64,000 nucleotides of DNA, from positions 62,001 through 126,000 of the forward strand of contig NZ_JACHHG010000011.1 of NCBI RefSeq assembly GCF_014202645.1, written 5' to 3'. Both the position numbers and the translations under genes were made by a program. The notes under the pieces are model-generated. The model made no database searches. It had not been told where the DNA came from and saw only the letters and a list, made by a program, of their open reading frames with translations. The stretch is from Deinobacterium chartae (GTDB lineage: Bacteria; Deinococcota; Deinococci; Deinococcales; Deinococcaceae). Positions 9,744 through 19,434 of the stretch are shown one piece after another. Within the stretch, counting starts at the first letter, position 1; each line of letters begins with the position of its first letter.

Positions 9744-11509
9744 GCTTTTTCCTCCATCAGTTCCAGCTCCTGCGCCTCGTCCAGATCGCGGCCCGAGCGC
9801 AGCATCCGCGCAAACCGCGAGTGCGGGTCCAGCGCCAGGGCCGCGCGCGGCCCCTCCTCGAGGATCGTGCCGTCGCCCATCACCGCCACACGGTCCACCC
9901 GCGCCACCGTCTCGAGGCGGTGCGCGATGACGATGGCCGTGCGGCCCGCGAGCAGGCGGTCGATCGCGCGCTGCAGCAGGGCTTCGCTCGCCGGGTCGAG
10001 CCTCGAGGAGGGCTCGTCGAGGATCACCAGACCCGGGTCGCGCAGCAGCACCCGCGCGAAGGCGAGCAGCTGCGCCTGCCCGGCCGACAGGCTGCCCCCG
10101 CCCGCGCTGAGCGGCGTGTCCAGACCGTCGGGCAGCGAGCGCAGCCAGTAGCCCAGCCCGACCTCCTCGAGGACCGCGCACAGCCGCGCGTCCGGAATCG
10201 AGGCATCAAAAAAGGTCAGGTTATCGCGCACGCTGGCGCTGAACAGCTGCACGTCCTGGGTGACCACGCCCACCCGCGAGCGCAGCGAGGCCAGCCGCAC
10301 GGCGCGCAGGTCCTCGCCGCCCAACCGCACCGATCCCGACTGCGGATCGTACAGACGCAGCAACAGCCGGGTCAGGGTGGTCTTGCCGCTGCCGGTGCGC
10401 CCCAGCAGTCCCAAGCTCTCTCCGGGCGCGAGGCGCAAGTTCACCGCGCGCAGCACCGGCCGGTCACCGTACGCGAACGACACGCCCTCGAGGTCCAGTC
10501 CCAGCGGCCCGCCCGGCAGTTCGCGCGGTCCTTCCTCGAGGACGCTGTGCTCGCGCAGCAGTTCGTCCACCCGGATCACCGACGCACCGGCTTTTTGCAG
10601 TTCCTGCATCTGCTGGGTGATCTGGTCGATGGGAGCTTCGAGCATGGTCATGTACTGAAAGAACAGGTAGGCGGTCCCCAGCGAGATCGCCCCGGTCCCG
10701 AACAGCCACACGGCCATCCCCAGGGTCAGCACGTAGCCCACGGCGAACAGCCCCATGGTGAGCAGCCACAGCTGCGAGCGACCCACCCAGGCGCGGCGGC
10801 TCTTGACGAAAAAGTCGCGCAAAACCGTCCGGAAACGGTACATGGCGTAGTTCCCGGCCCCGCTGGCGCGCAGGTCGTCGAGTCCGGCCAGCCGCTCCTC
10901 GATAAATCCGAACATCTGCGCACTCGCCTCGCGCTCGAGGCGGGTGGCCGGTACGGCGAACTCGCGGGCGCGGTTCATGACCACCATCACCAGCAGCGTG
11001 AAGGCCGTGAGGGCCGCGCCCACCCAGGCGTTCTCGAGCCACAGCAGCACCAGGATGCCCAGCAGCAGCAGCGCCGCACCGAACACGCGCACCGCGAACT
11101 GCGAGAAAAAGTTCGAGAGGGCCGTGACATCGCCGTCGATGCGCTCGATCAGCTCGCCGGGCGTGCGGTCCTTGTGAAAGCGCATGTCCAGGCGCAGCAC
11201 GTGCCGCACCAGATCGGCGCGCATGCGGTTGGTGGCCGCCCAGCCGACGTCGGTTCCCACGTAGGTGGCCGCGGCACTCAGCAGCTGCGTGACCAGCGCA
11301 GCGACCAGAAACAGGCCGGCTGCCGCGAGCAGGCTGCGCAGCGCCGCACCCTGCTGCGCCGCGTCGATAAAGTAACGCAGGATCTGGGGAACGAACAGCT
11401 GCAGACCGATCGAGGCCAGCAGCAGCACCGCCAGCAGCACCGCGCGTCCGCGCTGCGGCCCCAGGTAACGCAGCATCAGATCTCCGTAACGACGTAACGA
11501 AAGTTGCAT
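9740..11509 (-). CDS. ABC exporter, fused permease-ATPase, subunit A
   Basis: 589-residue partner of the downstream gene: six membrane helices, then the ATPase with Walker [10 protein letters not shown], signature [14 protein letters not shown] and Walker [10 protein letters not shown]. Here the catalytic Glu after Walker B is present. With the Asp in subunit B this makes one canonical and one degenerate ATP site, the usual pattern of heterodimeric exporters. The ATG at 11509 has AAGGA upstream. Drug, lipid or peptide export are possible roles; nothing in the context decides. Confidence 0.9.
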   Translation of the reverse strand: MQLSLRRYGDLMLRYLGPQRGRAVLLAVLLLASIGLQLFVPQILRYFIDAAQQGAALRSLLAAAGLFLVAALVTQLLSAAATYVGTDVGWAATNRMRADLVRHVLRLDMRFHKDRTPGELIERIDGDVTALSNFFSQFAVRVFGAALLLLGILVLLWLENAWVGAALTAFTLLVMVVMNRAREFAVPATRLEREASAQMFGFIEERLAGLDDLRASGAGNYAMYRFRTVLRDFFVKSRRAWVGRSQLWLLTMGLFAVGYVLTLGMAVWLFGTGAISLGTAYLFFQYMTMLEAPIDQITQQMQELQKAGASVIRVDELLREHSVLEEGPRELPGGPLGLDLEGVSFAYGDRPVLRAVNLRLAPGESLGLLGRTGSGKTTLTRLLLRLYDPQSGSVRLGGEDLRAVRLASLRSRVGVVTQDVQLFSASVRDNLTFFDASIPDARLCAVLEEVGLGYWLRSLPDGLDTPLSAGGGSLSAGQAQLLAFARVLLRDPGLVILDEPSSRLDPASEALLQRAIDRLLAGRTAIVIAHRLETVARVDRVAVMGDGTILEEGPRAALALDPHSRFARMLRSGRDLDEAQELELMEEKA

Positions 11510-11670
11510 GTGGGTCCTTTCCAGCAGACTGGACCCTCAGCGTACGGGGAACGTTACCTGCGGGCATGCGCCGCATGGCCGAGCCGCGTGTGAGACCTGT
11601 GGCCTAACCCGAGTCACCTCGAGGAACCCGGCGCGGCAGGTCCGCCGCTCGGGGCTGCGGACCCCAGGAA

Positions 11671-11701
11671 ACCGGAGGCGCGCATGCACGACGCCTCCGG
11701 T
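11671..11701 (-). terminator. Hairpin terminator of the dienelactone hydrolase-type gene
   Basis: ACCGGAGGCG and CGCCTCCGGT form a 10-bp perfect stem directly after the stop codon, followed on the minus strand by TTTCC. Confidence 0.6.
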
Positions 11702-11711
11702 TCGCGCGAAG

Positions 11712-12659
11712 TCAGGATTTCAGTTCGGCGGCGAACAACTCCAGTACCCGCTTCCAGGCGTCCTCGGCCGCCTCACGCCGGTAGTTTGCCCCGGTGTCGT
11801 TGTGAAAGGCGTGGCCTGCGCCCTCGTACACCCGGATCTCGTAGCGCCTGCTTGCCGCCTTGAGGGCCGCCTCGAGGGCAGGAATTCCGGCGTTGATGCG
11901 CGCGTCGTTGCCGCCGTAAATACCCAGCACCCGCGCCCCGATGTTCCGCACCCGCTCGAGGTCCGGAGCAGGACCGTAGAAGGGCGCTGCCGCGCGCAGG
12001 TCAGGCACTTCGGTGGCGAGGCGCCAGGTGAGGCCGCCGCCGAAGCAGAAGCCCACCACACCGATGCGGTCGGCCCGCACGCCGGGGGTGGAGCGCAGCA
12101 CACGGAGGGCCTCGAGCAGGTTGGTGACGTGCTCGTCGCCGCCTGCTTGCGCCAGGTACGCCGAGATCTGGGCGGTGTCGGTGTAGCGCGGCGTGCCGCC
12201 CGCCTTGGACACCAGGTCCGGGGCCAGCGCGATGTAACCGGCCTTGGCGAGGCGGCGGGCCACGTCCCGAACGTGCGGCTGCAGGCCGCGGTTCTCGTGG
12301 ATCACCAGCACGCCGGGGGCACTTTCCATGGTGGAGGGACGGGCAAGGTAAGCAAAGTGCCTGAAGCCGCGCGCCGTGTACTCGAGGTTCTGTGCCGTGA
12401 CCGCCGGATCGTCCGGAGCGACCTGGTAGCTGTTTTTGACCGCTTCGCCGCGGGGAGCGGCAACCTGGGCCCGGGCGAGCTCGGCGGCACTCACGCCCAG
12501 CACGCCCAGCGAGGCGAGCAGGGTGCGGGCCCCGGCGACGCCGCCGCTCAGCAGAATCGAGCGCCGCAGGAACTCGCGGCGGTCGATCTCGCCCTCGCGG
12601 TAGTCCTCGGCGAACTCCTCGGCGACGTAACGGAACAGGTCCTGACGCTTGTCCGACAT
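11712..12659 (-). CDS. Dienelactone hydrolase family protein with Tat-like leader
   Basis: Alpha/beta hydrolase of 315 residues. Residues 1-65 form an unusual N-terminus: a charged helix, then DRREFLRRS and a hydrophobic stretch, which resembles a twin-arginine export signal set inward. The hydrolase domain has the family nucleophile elbow GFCFGGG (Cys nucleophile), Asp in YGGNDARI and His in GAGHAFHND, the Cys-Asp-His triad of dienelactone hydrolases. Its substrate is unknown; members act on lactones and esters. It probably folds before export through Tat. Monocistronic. Confidence 0.87.
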   Translation of the reverse strand: MSDKRQDLFRYVAEEFAEDYREGEIDRREFLRRSILLSGGVAGARTLLASLGVLGVSAAELARAQVAAPRGEAVKNSYQVAPDDPAVTAQNLEYTARGFRHFAYLARPSTMESAPGVLVIHENRGLQPHVRDVARRLAKAGYIALAPDLVSKAGGTPRYTDTAQISAYLAQAGGDEHVTNLLEALRVLRSTPGVRADRIGVVGFCFGGGLTWRLATEVPDLRAAAPFYGPAPDLERVRNIGARVLGIYGGNDARINAGIPALEAALKAASRRYEIRVYEGAGHAFHNDTGANYRREAAEDAWKRVLELFAAELKS

Positions 12660-12790
12660 GCGAGCCTCCGGGTGGTTTCGTATGAAAACGGCGTTCTCAT
12701 CATGACAACCGTTTGTGGAGGCCGCTTGGAGGACAGATGAATACCGTGTCGCAGGTTACGAACCGAAGCGTGCCAAACCCTGGGCGACAG

Positions 12791-13945
12791 CTACTCCAGC
12801 GCGTTCTCGCCGGTGATGTCACGCCCCAGGATCAGGGTGTGAATGTCGTGCGTTCCCTCGTAGGTATCCACGGTCTCGAGGTTGAGCATGTGGCGGATCA
12901 CCGGGTACTCGGTGGTGATCCCGTTGCCGCCCAGGATCTCCCGCGCGCTGCGCGCCGCCTCGAGGGCCGCGCGCACGTTCTCCCGCTTGCCCAGGCTGAC
13001 CTGCGCGTACCCCAGCCGCCCGGCGTCCTTGAGGCCCGCCAGCCGCCAGGCCAGCAGCAGGCCCCGGCTGTGCGCCGACAGCATCGCCACCAGCTTGTGT
13101 TGCACCAGCTGCCTCGAGGCGATGGGCCGCCCGAAGGTCGTGCGCTCGCGCGCGTACGCGAGGGCCGCCGCGTACACCGCCTCGAGCGCACCGAGCGCGC
13201 CCCAGGCGATGCCGTAGCGCGCCTGGGTCAGGCACGACAGCGGCCCTTTGAGGCCCACCACCCCGGGCAGCACGTTCTCGGCCGGGACCCGCACGTCGTT
13301 CAAGACGAGCTCGCCGGTCACCGAGGCGCGCAGGCTCATCTTGCGTCCGATCCTGGGCGTTTCCAGTCCGGGAGTCTTGCGGGGAACCAGAAAGCCGCGC
13401 ACCGGCCCGTCTTGTTCGCGCGCCCACACCAGCGCGATGTCGGCGCGTGGTGCGTTGGTGATCCACGTTTTCGAGCCGTTCAGGATCCAGTCGCTGCCGT
13501 CACGCCGCGCCCAGGTGCGCATCGCGGCCGGGTCCGAGCCGCCCTCGGACTCGGTGAGCCCGAAACAGCCGGTCAGCTCGCCCCGGGCGAGGCCCGGCAG
13601 GTACCGGGCGCGCTGCTCGTCGCTGCCGTAGGCGTAGATGGGGTACATCACCAGTGCTCCTTGCACCGACGCCGCCGAGCGCAGGCCCGAGTCGGCCCGC
13701 TCGAGCTCGTACATCGAGAGGCCGTAAGCGGCCCCGCTCAGCCCCAGCCCGTACGGTTCGGGCAACTGCGCGCCCAGCAGTCCCTGCGCGCCCAGGCGGC
13801 GCATCAGGTCCTCGGGCGGCTCGCCCGCATCCCACCACTCCCCCACCTGCGGGATCAGCTCGGCGTCCGCAAAGGCGCGCACGCTCTCCCCGACCAGGCG
13901 TTCCTCGGGCGACAGCAGTTCGGTGACGTTCAGATAATCGAGCAC
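12791..13945 (-). CDS. Acyl-CoA dehydrogenase, glutaryl-CoA dehydrogenase-like
   Basis: FAD enzyme of 384 residues that oxidises an acyl-CoA. FGLTESEGGSDP and WITNAP are the FAD and acyl-CoA contacts, and TYEGTHDIHTLILGRDITG near the C-terminus contains the catalytic Glu in the setting typical of glutaryl-CoA dehydrogenases, which also decarboxylate. The start is taken as GTG at 13945 because GGAGG lies five bases upstream. Likely role: lysine/tryptophan or aromatic degradation (family knowledge). No ETF genes nearby. Confidence 0.87.
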   Translation of the reverse strand: MLDYLNVTELLSPEERLVGESVRAFADAELIPQVGEWWDAGEPPEDLMRRLGAQGLLGAQLPEPYGLGLSGAAYGLSMYELERADSGLRSAASVQGALVMYPIYAYGSDEQRARYLPGLARGELTGCFGLTESEGGSDPAAMRTWARRDGSDWILNGSKTWITNAPRADIALVWAREQDGPVRGFLVPRKTPGLETPRIGRKMSLRASVTGELVLNDVRVPAENVLPGVVGLKGPLSCLTQARYGIAWGALGALEAVYAAALAYARERTTFGRPIASRQLVQHKLVAMLSAHSRGLLLAWRLAGLKDAGRLGYAQVSLGKRENVRAALEAARSAREILGGNGITTEYPVIRHMLNLETVDTYEGTHDIHTLILGRDITGENALE

Positions 13946-14074
13946 GGGGCCTCCTGGCAGCTTGGGGTTCAGCGTATCTATACCACGCGCGCCCGGACCC
14001 CGGCCTTGCCTTAACCCGACCTCAGCGCCTGCTCGGTGACCCGGATGGTAACGTAGCGCCAACCGGAGGTGCTC

Positions 14075-14764
14075 ATGAACCCGTTTCCCCCGCTTCCCCA
14101 ATCCTGGCAACCGGCGCTGGCCGCCGAGTTCGAACAGCCCTACATGAACAAGCTGGCGGAGTTCCTCGAGGCCGAGCGGGCCACGCACACGGTCTTCCCG
14201 CCGCTCGAGCAGACCTTTTCGGCCCTGGAGTTCACCCCGCTGGATCAGGTCGAGGTGATGATCCTGGGCCAAGACCCCTACCACGGCCCGGGGCAGGCGC
14301 ACGGCCTGGCCTTCTCGGTACGGCCCGGGGTGCGCGTGCCGCCCTCGCTGGTCAACATCTTCCGCGAACTGAACGCTGACCTGGGCGTTCCGGTGCCCAA
14401 CCACGGCTACCTCGAGGCCTGGGCGCGGCGCGGCGTGCTGCTGCTGAACACGGTGCTGACCGTGCGCGCCGCCCAGGCGAACTCGCACAAGGGCAAGGGC
14501 TGGGAGCGCTTTACCGACGCGGTGATCCGCGCGGTCAACGAGCGGCCCGAGCGGGTGGTGTTCGTGCTGTGGGGCGCGCACGCGCAGAAGAAGGCCAGCC
14601 TGATCGACACCTCGAGGCACGCGATCGTGCAGTCGGTGCATCCTTCGCCGCTGTCGGCCTCGAACGGCTTTTTCGGGTCCAGGCCCTTCTCGCAGGTGAA
14701 CGCCCTGCTGCGCGAGGCCGGTCGGCCGGAGATCGACTGGTCGCTGCCGCAGCTCGACGGCTAG
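14075..14764 (+). CDS. ung: Uracil-DNA glycosylase, family 1
   Basis: Base-excision repair enzyme of 229 residues that removes uracil from DNA. The water-activating motif [27 protein letters not shown] and the minor-groove loop HPSPLSA are complete. The ATG at 14075 is chosen over the in-frame GTG two codons earlier because GGAGG lies five bases upstream of the ATG. TAACGT around 14,048 may be the -10 box. Cytoplasmic, single gene. Confidence 0.96.
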   Translation: MNPFPPLPQSWQPALAAEFEQPYMNKLAEFLEAERATHTVFPPLEQTFSALEFTPLDQVEVMILGQDPYHGPGQAHGLAFSVRPGVRVPPSLVNIFRELNADLGVPVPNHGYLEAWARRGVLLLNTVLTVRAAQANSHKGKGWERFTDAVIRAVNERPERVVFVLWGAHAQKKASLIDTSRHAIVQSVHPSPLSASNGFFGSRPFSQVNALLREAGRPEIDWSLPQLDG

Positions 14765-14809
14765 GCCGTTTCGGCGGGCCGCGAGCTGTGCCACAGCGGC
14801 CTGCCGGGC

Positions 14810-15805
14810 TCAGCCCTCGAGGTACAAGAGCGTCGCCTCGAGGTACGGCTCGACGCTCTTGTACGCCCTCGCCTCGGGGGACATGGAGCGCAGGGCGGCG
14901 GCCAGCAGGCGGCGGCGCTGGGGATCGCGGGCGACCTCGCCGAGCGGCTCGAGCAGGGGGCGGATGGTGAACAGCGCTCCGCCGTGTTCGGGGAAGCCCC
15001 ACAGGATCTGCCGTTCGACCCGCAGCCAGACGTGACGGGCCGGGTCCTGCGCGGCCGGGGTGGGATCGGGGGCGGGGTCGTCGGGGTGCTGCCCCGGAGC
15101 GGGGTCCGGCGAGAGGCCCCAGGCGAAACGCACGAACGGGCCTTTTTCGACGGCGGCGCTCATCAGGCGGTCGGCGGCGCGGATCATGGGGGCGGCCCCG
15201 GCGACCGGCCGGTGAACCGGGCCAAAGGGGCGCCCGATCTTCTCGCGCGGGTCCCAGCGCTGCGGGAGCAGCACGTGCAGCATCGAGAGCCAGTCGCGGC
15301 CCGTTGCGGCGTCGCGGCTGAGCAGCACCAGGTCCTCGGGCAGGTTGCAGGCCAGAAAGTCCGTGGCGTCGTGCGGCTCGAGGCCCTGCACGAGGTGCGC
15401 GAGCGGCGCGGCGAAGCGGGTGAGTTCGAGCAGCGCTCCGCCGCTTGGGTCCAGCCGTCCGCGCCAGCCCAGCAGCCGGTTCTCCAGGCTCTGGCCGTCC
15501 CAGGCGAACACCTGCGGGTACTCGGCGGCGGCGCGGGCGGCGACGAAGGTGAGGGCCGCCGCGCGCAGCGCCGGGTGCAGGTTCGCCGTCAGGTAGTGGC
15601 GCTCGAGCTGCGCGCGGGCCCGAAGCTTGGCCTCCAGCAGACCGGGGTAGTCGCTGGCGAGCACGAACACCCGGTCCTCGAGGTGGCCGTAGGCGGGCTG
15701 GCGACCCAGCTGAAAGAGGCCAGGTCCCACTTCGTAGCGCCCACTGGCAAACGGCGTGTAGCGCGGGGGAGCGGCGGCCAGGATGTCGGTTGTGGGGGCA
15801 GGCAT
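14810..15805 (-). CDS. DUF3445 family protein (haem-dependent oxidative N-demethylase-like)
   Basis: 331 residues. The overall pattern (early YEVGPGLFQLG, NLPEDLVLLSRD, then IGRPFGPVHRPV, and WLRVERQ) matches the DUF3445 family, whose studied members are subunits of a haem-dependent dimethylamine mono-oxygenase. A Pro/Asp-rich insertion (about 233-255) interrupts the domain. The electron-transfer partners normally encoded nearby are absent, so the reaction is uncertain. Transcribed convergently with ung. Confidence 0.65.
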   Translation of the reverse strand: MPAPTTDILAAAPPRYTPFASGRYEVGPGLFQLGRQPAYGHLEDRVFVLASDYPGLLEAKLRARAQLERHYLTANLHPALRAAALTFVAARAAAEYPQVFAWDGQSLENRLLGWRGRLDPSGGALLELTRFAAPLAHLVQGLEPHDATDFLACNLPEDLVLLSRDAATGRDWLSMLHVLLPQRWDPREKIGRPFGPVHRPVAGAAPMIRAADRLMSAAVEKGPFVRFAWGLSPDPAPGQHPDDPAPDPTPAAQDPARHVWLRVERQILWGFPEHGGALFTIRPLLEPLGEVARDPQRRRLLAAALRSMSPEARAYKSVEPYLEATLLYLEG

Positions 15806-15924
15806 GCGGGTATACCTCGAGGTCAGGGTAACACGCCCGCTCGGCGCACTTGACGCCCGGGTAGGAAAACGGTTAGGCTGCTAATGCCGAGCAAACCACT
15901 CGGATTTATCAACAAGCAGGAAAC

Positions 15925-15971
15925 CGTTCGACCGTGCCTCCGACCGTCTCTCCTCCGGGCACGGTCGAACG
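15925..15971. other. Stem-loop in intergenic region
   Basis: CGTTCGACCGTGCC pairs with GGCACGGTCGAACG over 14 bp, with a 19-base pyrimidine-rich loop. It stands alone between two minus-strand genes. It could be a leader of the DUF3445 gene or a small RNA; function unknown. Confidence 0.45.
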
Positions 15972-16003
15972 CCTTTGATCCGCTCGAGTTGCAGCGCAGC
16001 GTT

Positions 16004-16038
16004 GCGGGTGGCCCCGGCAAGAGGGCCGAGCCACCCGC
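16004..16038 (-). terminator. Hairpin after the MBL-fold gene
   Basis: GCGGGTGGC and GCCACCCGC form a 9-bp stem with further pairing inside the loop, 20 bases after the stop of the MBL-fold gene. Confidence 0.5.
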
Positions 16039-16057
16039 GTCGGTCTAAGCCCGCGCT

Positions 16058-17038
16058 TCAGAACTCGTAAAAAACCGGGACGTACTGGTAGGCGTTCCCG
16101 ACCTTGCGGACGTAAGCCACGCCCGGCCAGGGGTAGTGGTAACCCACCACCTTCAGGCGCTCGCTGGCCGCCCGGTCGAACAGGCGGGCGCGCGTGGCAA
16201 CGGCGGCGGGCTTGTCCGCATCGAAGCCCAGGTACTGCTGCGGGTACTGGAACGAGAGCAGGTAGTGGCCGCCCGCATCGGCCAGGTGCATCACCTGGTC
16301 GTTGCCGCTGGAGACCAGCACCGCCATCTGCCCGGGCGTATGCCCGTAGGCGGGCACGGTGGTCACGCCCGGCACGATGGTGGCTCCCTCGCCCACCAGG
16401 GTAAAGCGGTCACGCAGGGCAATCAGGTTGTTCTGGACCGCCGCGTTGGGCTGCGCCTGACCGGCCCAGAAGTTGAATTCGGCCTCGCCCATCACCAGGC
16501 GGGCATTGGGATAACGCAGCGTTCCGGGCGCGCTGGTCACCCCGCCGATGTGATCGCCGTGACCGTGGGTCAAAAACACCACGGTTACCTGCTCGGGCTG
16601 GTAGCCGGCAGCAGCGAGGCTGGCGACCAGGCGGCCCGCGTCGCCGCCGCGCCCGGTATCGATCAGCACCCGCTCGGTTCCGGTGTCCACCAGCATGGGA
16701 TTGAAATTGTTGACAAAGCGCTCGGGGTTTAAGAAATTTTCGCGCAGCGTCGCCTGAAACTGGTCTTGCAGTTCGGGGTTGGCACCCCAGTTGGGCAGGG
16801 CGTTGCCGCCCACCGCCTGCCCGTCGCTGAGAACCGTGACCGTGTAGTCACCGACCTTGAACTTGTAAAAGCCCGCCGCGTTGAGCGGGGCGGGCGGCGG
16901 AGTCTGGGCCTGGGCGCGGGCGCTCAGCAGCGTCGAGCCGCCCAGCGCAGCCGAAACGCCGGCCACCCCGAGCAGTTTGAGGGCGTCGCGGCGGTGCAGG
17001 GACGCGGGGGAAGTGCGGTCATCGGATTTACCGGACAT
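16058..17038 (-). CDS. Exported metallo-beta-lactamase-fold hydrolase
   Basis: 326 residues. The N-terminus carries RRDALKLLG followed by a hydrophobic segment and ARAQAQ, a twin-arginine signal peptide. The mature part is an MBL-fold enzyme with the dinuclear zinc motif THGHGDHIGG, plus GEAEF, the later His in YGHTPGQM and Asp in HLADAGG. The arrangement resembles lactonase/AiiA-like MBL proteins rather than antibiotic-hydrolysing ones. Substrate unknown. It folds in the cytoplasm with metals and is then exported. Confidence 0.87.
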   Translation of the reverse strand: MSGKSDDRTSPASLHRRDALKLLGVAGVSAALGGSTLLSARAQAQTPPPAPLNAAGFYKFKVGDYTVTVLSDGQAVGGNALPNWGANPELQDQFQATLRENFLNPERFVNNFNPMLVDTGTERVLIDTGRGGDAGRLVASLAAAGYQPEQVTVVFLTHGHGDHIGGVTSAPGTLRYPNARLVMGEAEFNFWAGQAQPNAAVQNNLIALRDRFTLVGEGATIVPGVTTVPAYGHTPGQMAVLVSSGNDQVMHLADAGGHYLLSFQYPQQYLGFDADKPAAVATRARLFDRAASERLKVVGYHYPWPGVAYVRKVGNAYQYVPVFYEF

Positions 17039-17147
17039 AACAACCTCCTGATTAAAAGATTGAACTGAAAGACACCCGCATCATCGGACTCACAGCCGAG
17101 CCAAAACGCACCCTCCCCCACAAAGCGGGGCAGGGAAATGCCTTAGT

Positions 17148-17203
17148 CGAGCAAACCCAGCCCAGCAAGACCAGGCCAGCAAGATCAGCCCAGCAAGCTC
17201 GAG
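17148..17203. repeat. 14-bp tandem repeat, four units
   Basis: Units start at 17148 (degenerate), 17162, 17176 and 17190. The last three share CCAGCAAG at their start. Lies between the MBL gene and a terminator hairpin. Confidence 0.6.
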
Positions 17204-17232
17204 GGGCCGCTTTTCTAAAGCGGCCCCTCGAG
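17198..17232 (-). terminator. Terminator hairpin of the small lipoprotein gene
   Basis: CTCGAGGGGCCGCTTT pairs with AAAGCGGCCCCTCGAG across a three-base loop, just after the stop of the lipoprotein gene. The stem contains CTCGAG twice. Confidence 0.65.
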
Positions 17233-17242
17233 GTGCGTATTT

Positions 17243-17665
17243 TCAGCGCAGCGGCCGGAAGTCGGCGGCGATCTCCCTAACGATGTGATCCGCGCAGCCC
17301 TGCACCATCGGGTAACTGGGCGCGTACAGCCCGATCCCGCTTTCCTCGTAAGCCCGCAGGGTCTGCCCGCTGCGCGCGTGCTCCACCCAGGCGCGGCAAT
17401 CCTGAACGCGGTTACGAATCCGGCCGGACGCGTCACGGAAAGGCACCGCCCGACCGGTCACCCGCACGTCCGCTCCCGCAGCGCTAACCACGAAACCGCG
17501 CGCCTCGAGGCCCGCGATCACGCCGCGTCGCACCTCTTCTCCGTAAAAGCCCCGGAACTCACCGACCGCTACCGTGCGCACCGCAATGGGCGTTCCCCTC
17601 GAGGGAGCCGGAGCGCAGGCCGCCAGCAGCGCGCCCAGGGCCAGTCCTGCCATCCACCGTTTCAT
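17243..17665 (-). CDS. Small predicted lipoprotein, unknown function
   Basis: 140 residues starting MKRWMAGLALGALLAACAP, a lipoprotein signal peptide with lipobox LLAAC. The mature part is a compact alpha/beta domain (VAVGEFRGFYGEEVRRGVIAGLEARG) that resembles small periplasmic domains with a GFV-type beta strand, but I do not recognise a named family. The start is supported by CATACT six bases upstream, a leaderless-type -10 box. A longer reading starting upstream would bury the signal peptide and is rejected. Confidence 0.7.
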   Translation of the reverse strand: MKRWMAGLALGALLAACAPAPSRGTPIAVRTVAVGEFRGFYGEEVRRGVIAGLEARGFVVSAAGADVRVTGRAVPFRDASGRIRNRVQDCRAWVEHARSGQTLRAYEESGIGLYAPSYPMVQGCADHIVREIAADFRPLR

Positions 17666-17833
17666 ACGAGCAGTATGCGGCCTGTACCTGACGCACTCCA
17701 GCAAAACACGTTGGGCAAGGGTTCATTTGGTGTGCAGCGCTCCTCGAGGCCCTGCGAAACCGGGTTTTGCTGGCCTTAGGAACACCCAAGGTCCTTTTCA
17801 TCGCGCCGCCCTCCGGCGACCTAACGTGAAGGC

Positions 17834-18007
17834 ATGAAGGCAAGCGACTGGGTCCTTCCACTGCTGGGCGTGACCGCTGGCCTGCTGCTGGTGTGGGCCG
17901 TCACCGGGTTTCGCATTCCCCTGTGGCAACTGGCCCTGGCAGTCGCCCTGGTAGGGGCCTGCCTGCTGCTCGGCCGGGTGGGTCCTCGAGGGAAGTTGGG
18001 GCGCTAA
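17834..18007 (+). CDS. Small membrane protein of 57 residues
   Basis: Two hydrophobic segments (LLGVTAGLLLVWAV and LALAVALVGACLLLG) joined by a short loop with Arg and Pro, and a basic C-terminus (RGKLGR). TAACGT lies exactly six bases before the ATG, matching the leaderless arrangement seen at other backbone genes, which supports a real gene. Probably an inner-membrane hairpin protein. It is the last backbone gene before the island. Confidence 0.6.
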   Translation: MKASDWVLPLLGVTAGLLLVWAVTGFRIPLWQLALAVALVGACLLLGRVGPRGKLGR

Positions 18008-18054
18008 GCTGGCCGAGTCGCTACATTTTCAGGATTTTTTGCAAAAAGGAAATT

Positions 18055-18080
18055 CCCAGACGGCTTTTATTCCGTCCGGG
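18055..18080 (-). terminator. Probable original terminator of tRNA-Lys
   Basis: On the minus strand CCCGGACGG and CCGTCTGGG form a stem with one mismatch, followed by AATTTCCTTTTT. It sits next to the left copy of the tRNA 3' end, where the tRNA transcript would have ended before the island was inserted. Confidence 0.5.
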
Positions 18081-18083
18081 AGG

Positions 18084-18131
18084 CTTTGGTGGGTCGTGTA
18101 GGACTCGAACCTACAACCCGTTGATTAAGAG
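18084..18131. repeat. Left attachment repeat (tRNA-Lys 3' fragment)
   Basis: Identical to 46985-47032 except for one base (T at 18121, C at 47022). It covers the encoded CCA end, acceptor 3' strand, T-arm, variable loop and part of the anticodon arm of tRNA-Lys, the usual target of tyrosine recombinases. Confidence 0.9.
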
Positions 18132-18398
18132 GTGAGCCCCACTAAACCCATCAAGAACCATGGTGGCTTCTACGGTCCCCCCAGAACGAGAAAAAACGAA
18201 TCGCGCAACTCAAGGATAAACCGCCATTTCCCACCCTCTCCCTTCCCAGTTGTGGCACCGTTGTGGCACCGTTGTGGCAGAGAAATCAGCGCCTGAAACC
18301 GTGTCAACAGCAAGGCCACACGGCGCCGACTTGCCGCGTAAGCTGTGGGCTTCCACAACGAATCACCATCGAGTTCCACATCTCCTACGACCTCATTG

Positions 18399-19434
18399 TT
18401 ACGCGAACACCTCTTCGCTCGTACTCAGAACGGCCTTACCCATTGCCCGGCCGATACGGTCCAGCAGTGCCTGTCGCCTCGCTTCGTAGAATGCGTCGAA
18501 GGCGTCCTACGGAGGGCCTGAACGTCGATCACATGCGTGCGTAAGATGGCGTCCATCTGCCCCTCAGCAATCCCAGTCTCTTGCTGCAGGCGGGACAGGT
18601 AGCTGCTGGGCGCGCGTCCTCCAATCTTGCGGTTGGTCTTGTACGACAGGGGCGTCTTGTTGATCACGCTGTCGCAGACGCGCTTGCGAATGCCCCACTC
18701 TTCGCACCAATACCTTCGGGAAGATGTGGTGAATGTCGATGTTCTCGTCGAAGTAGGCGCTGTCCATTGCCGGTCCACCCGTACAGAAATCCTCGGCACC
18801 GTCACGCATCAATAGGGCATACAGGCCCTTGTAAGCGGCACTGTTGCGGGTACGGAGGTCGTCGAGCCGACGCACGTCGAAGCTGGCCTCACGGACGGTG
18901 TCGGGTTCCGGGCCTCCACCGAGCTAGGCCAGCAGTTCAGGGAAGTCCTTCGCGAAGCGCGTCTCGGTCGCACTGGCGTACAGTTCACCAAAGCCGCCAC
19001 ACCAGTACCACCGCGAGCTTGTCCTTCAGAGCAGCATTGTCGGCCTCGTCGCCCAGGACGGCGAGTACGGCAGCGAGCGGCACGAGCTGCGTGCGATACG
19101 GCAGGTCGCGAGCCGTGAAGAGTCGTTGGCCATGCAGGAACTGCGCTGCCTTCGAGAAGCCTTGCGTGACAGCCTCCGCATGCCGACGGTACTCGTCGAG
19201 CTGCAGGAGCAGGATGTCACGGCGCTTGCAGAAGATGGCAGGCGCCTCCTGATCGGGAATGCCTTCGGCGATGCGGCGCTTGCGGCGCTCGCGGGTGGCA
19301 AGCAGCGTGACCGCCTGGAGAAAGTCGGTGTTCTCGACCGTCTCAAGTTGCTTGCGTGCACGCAGACGTTCCTCACGGCCGATGATGCCGTCCTTGGCAT
19401 TGAGAGCGGCGAGCCCTATTTCATATTTTTCATT
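18399..19434 (-). pseudogene. Truncated, frameshifted DUF262/DUF1524 (GmrSD-type) restriction gene
   Basis: Reading the minus strand and changing frame as needed recovers one protein. It has DFLQAVTLLATRERRKRR, CKRRDILLLQLDEYR, FLHGQRLFTARDLPYRTQ, then the HNH motif DIHHIFPK followed by CEEWGIRKRVCDSVINKTPL and DAFDAFYEARRQAL, ending at TAA (18399-18401). These are the middle and C-terminal parts of DUF262/DUF1524 proteins, a modification-dependent (type IV) restriction family. The N-terminal DUF262 domain is missing: the reading ends at about 19,434 in an AT-rich junction. At least three frameshifts (near 18,510, 18,710 and 19,010) and a TAG at 18924-18926 make it non-functional. Confidence 0.8.

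Noticed and set aside
18170-18379. Possible integrase C-terminal remnant (RCHNGATT) next to the left att site
   Set aside because: Position would fit, but the segment is short, is made partly of an 11-base tandem repeat, and has no catalytic residues.
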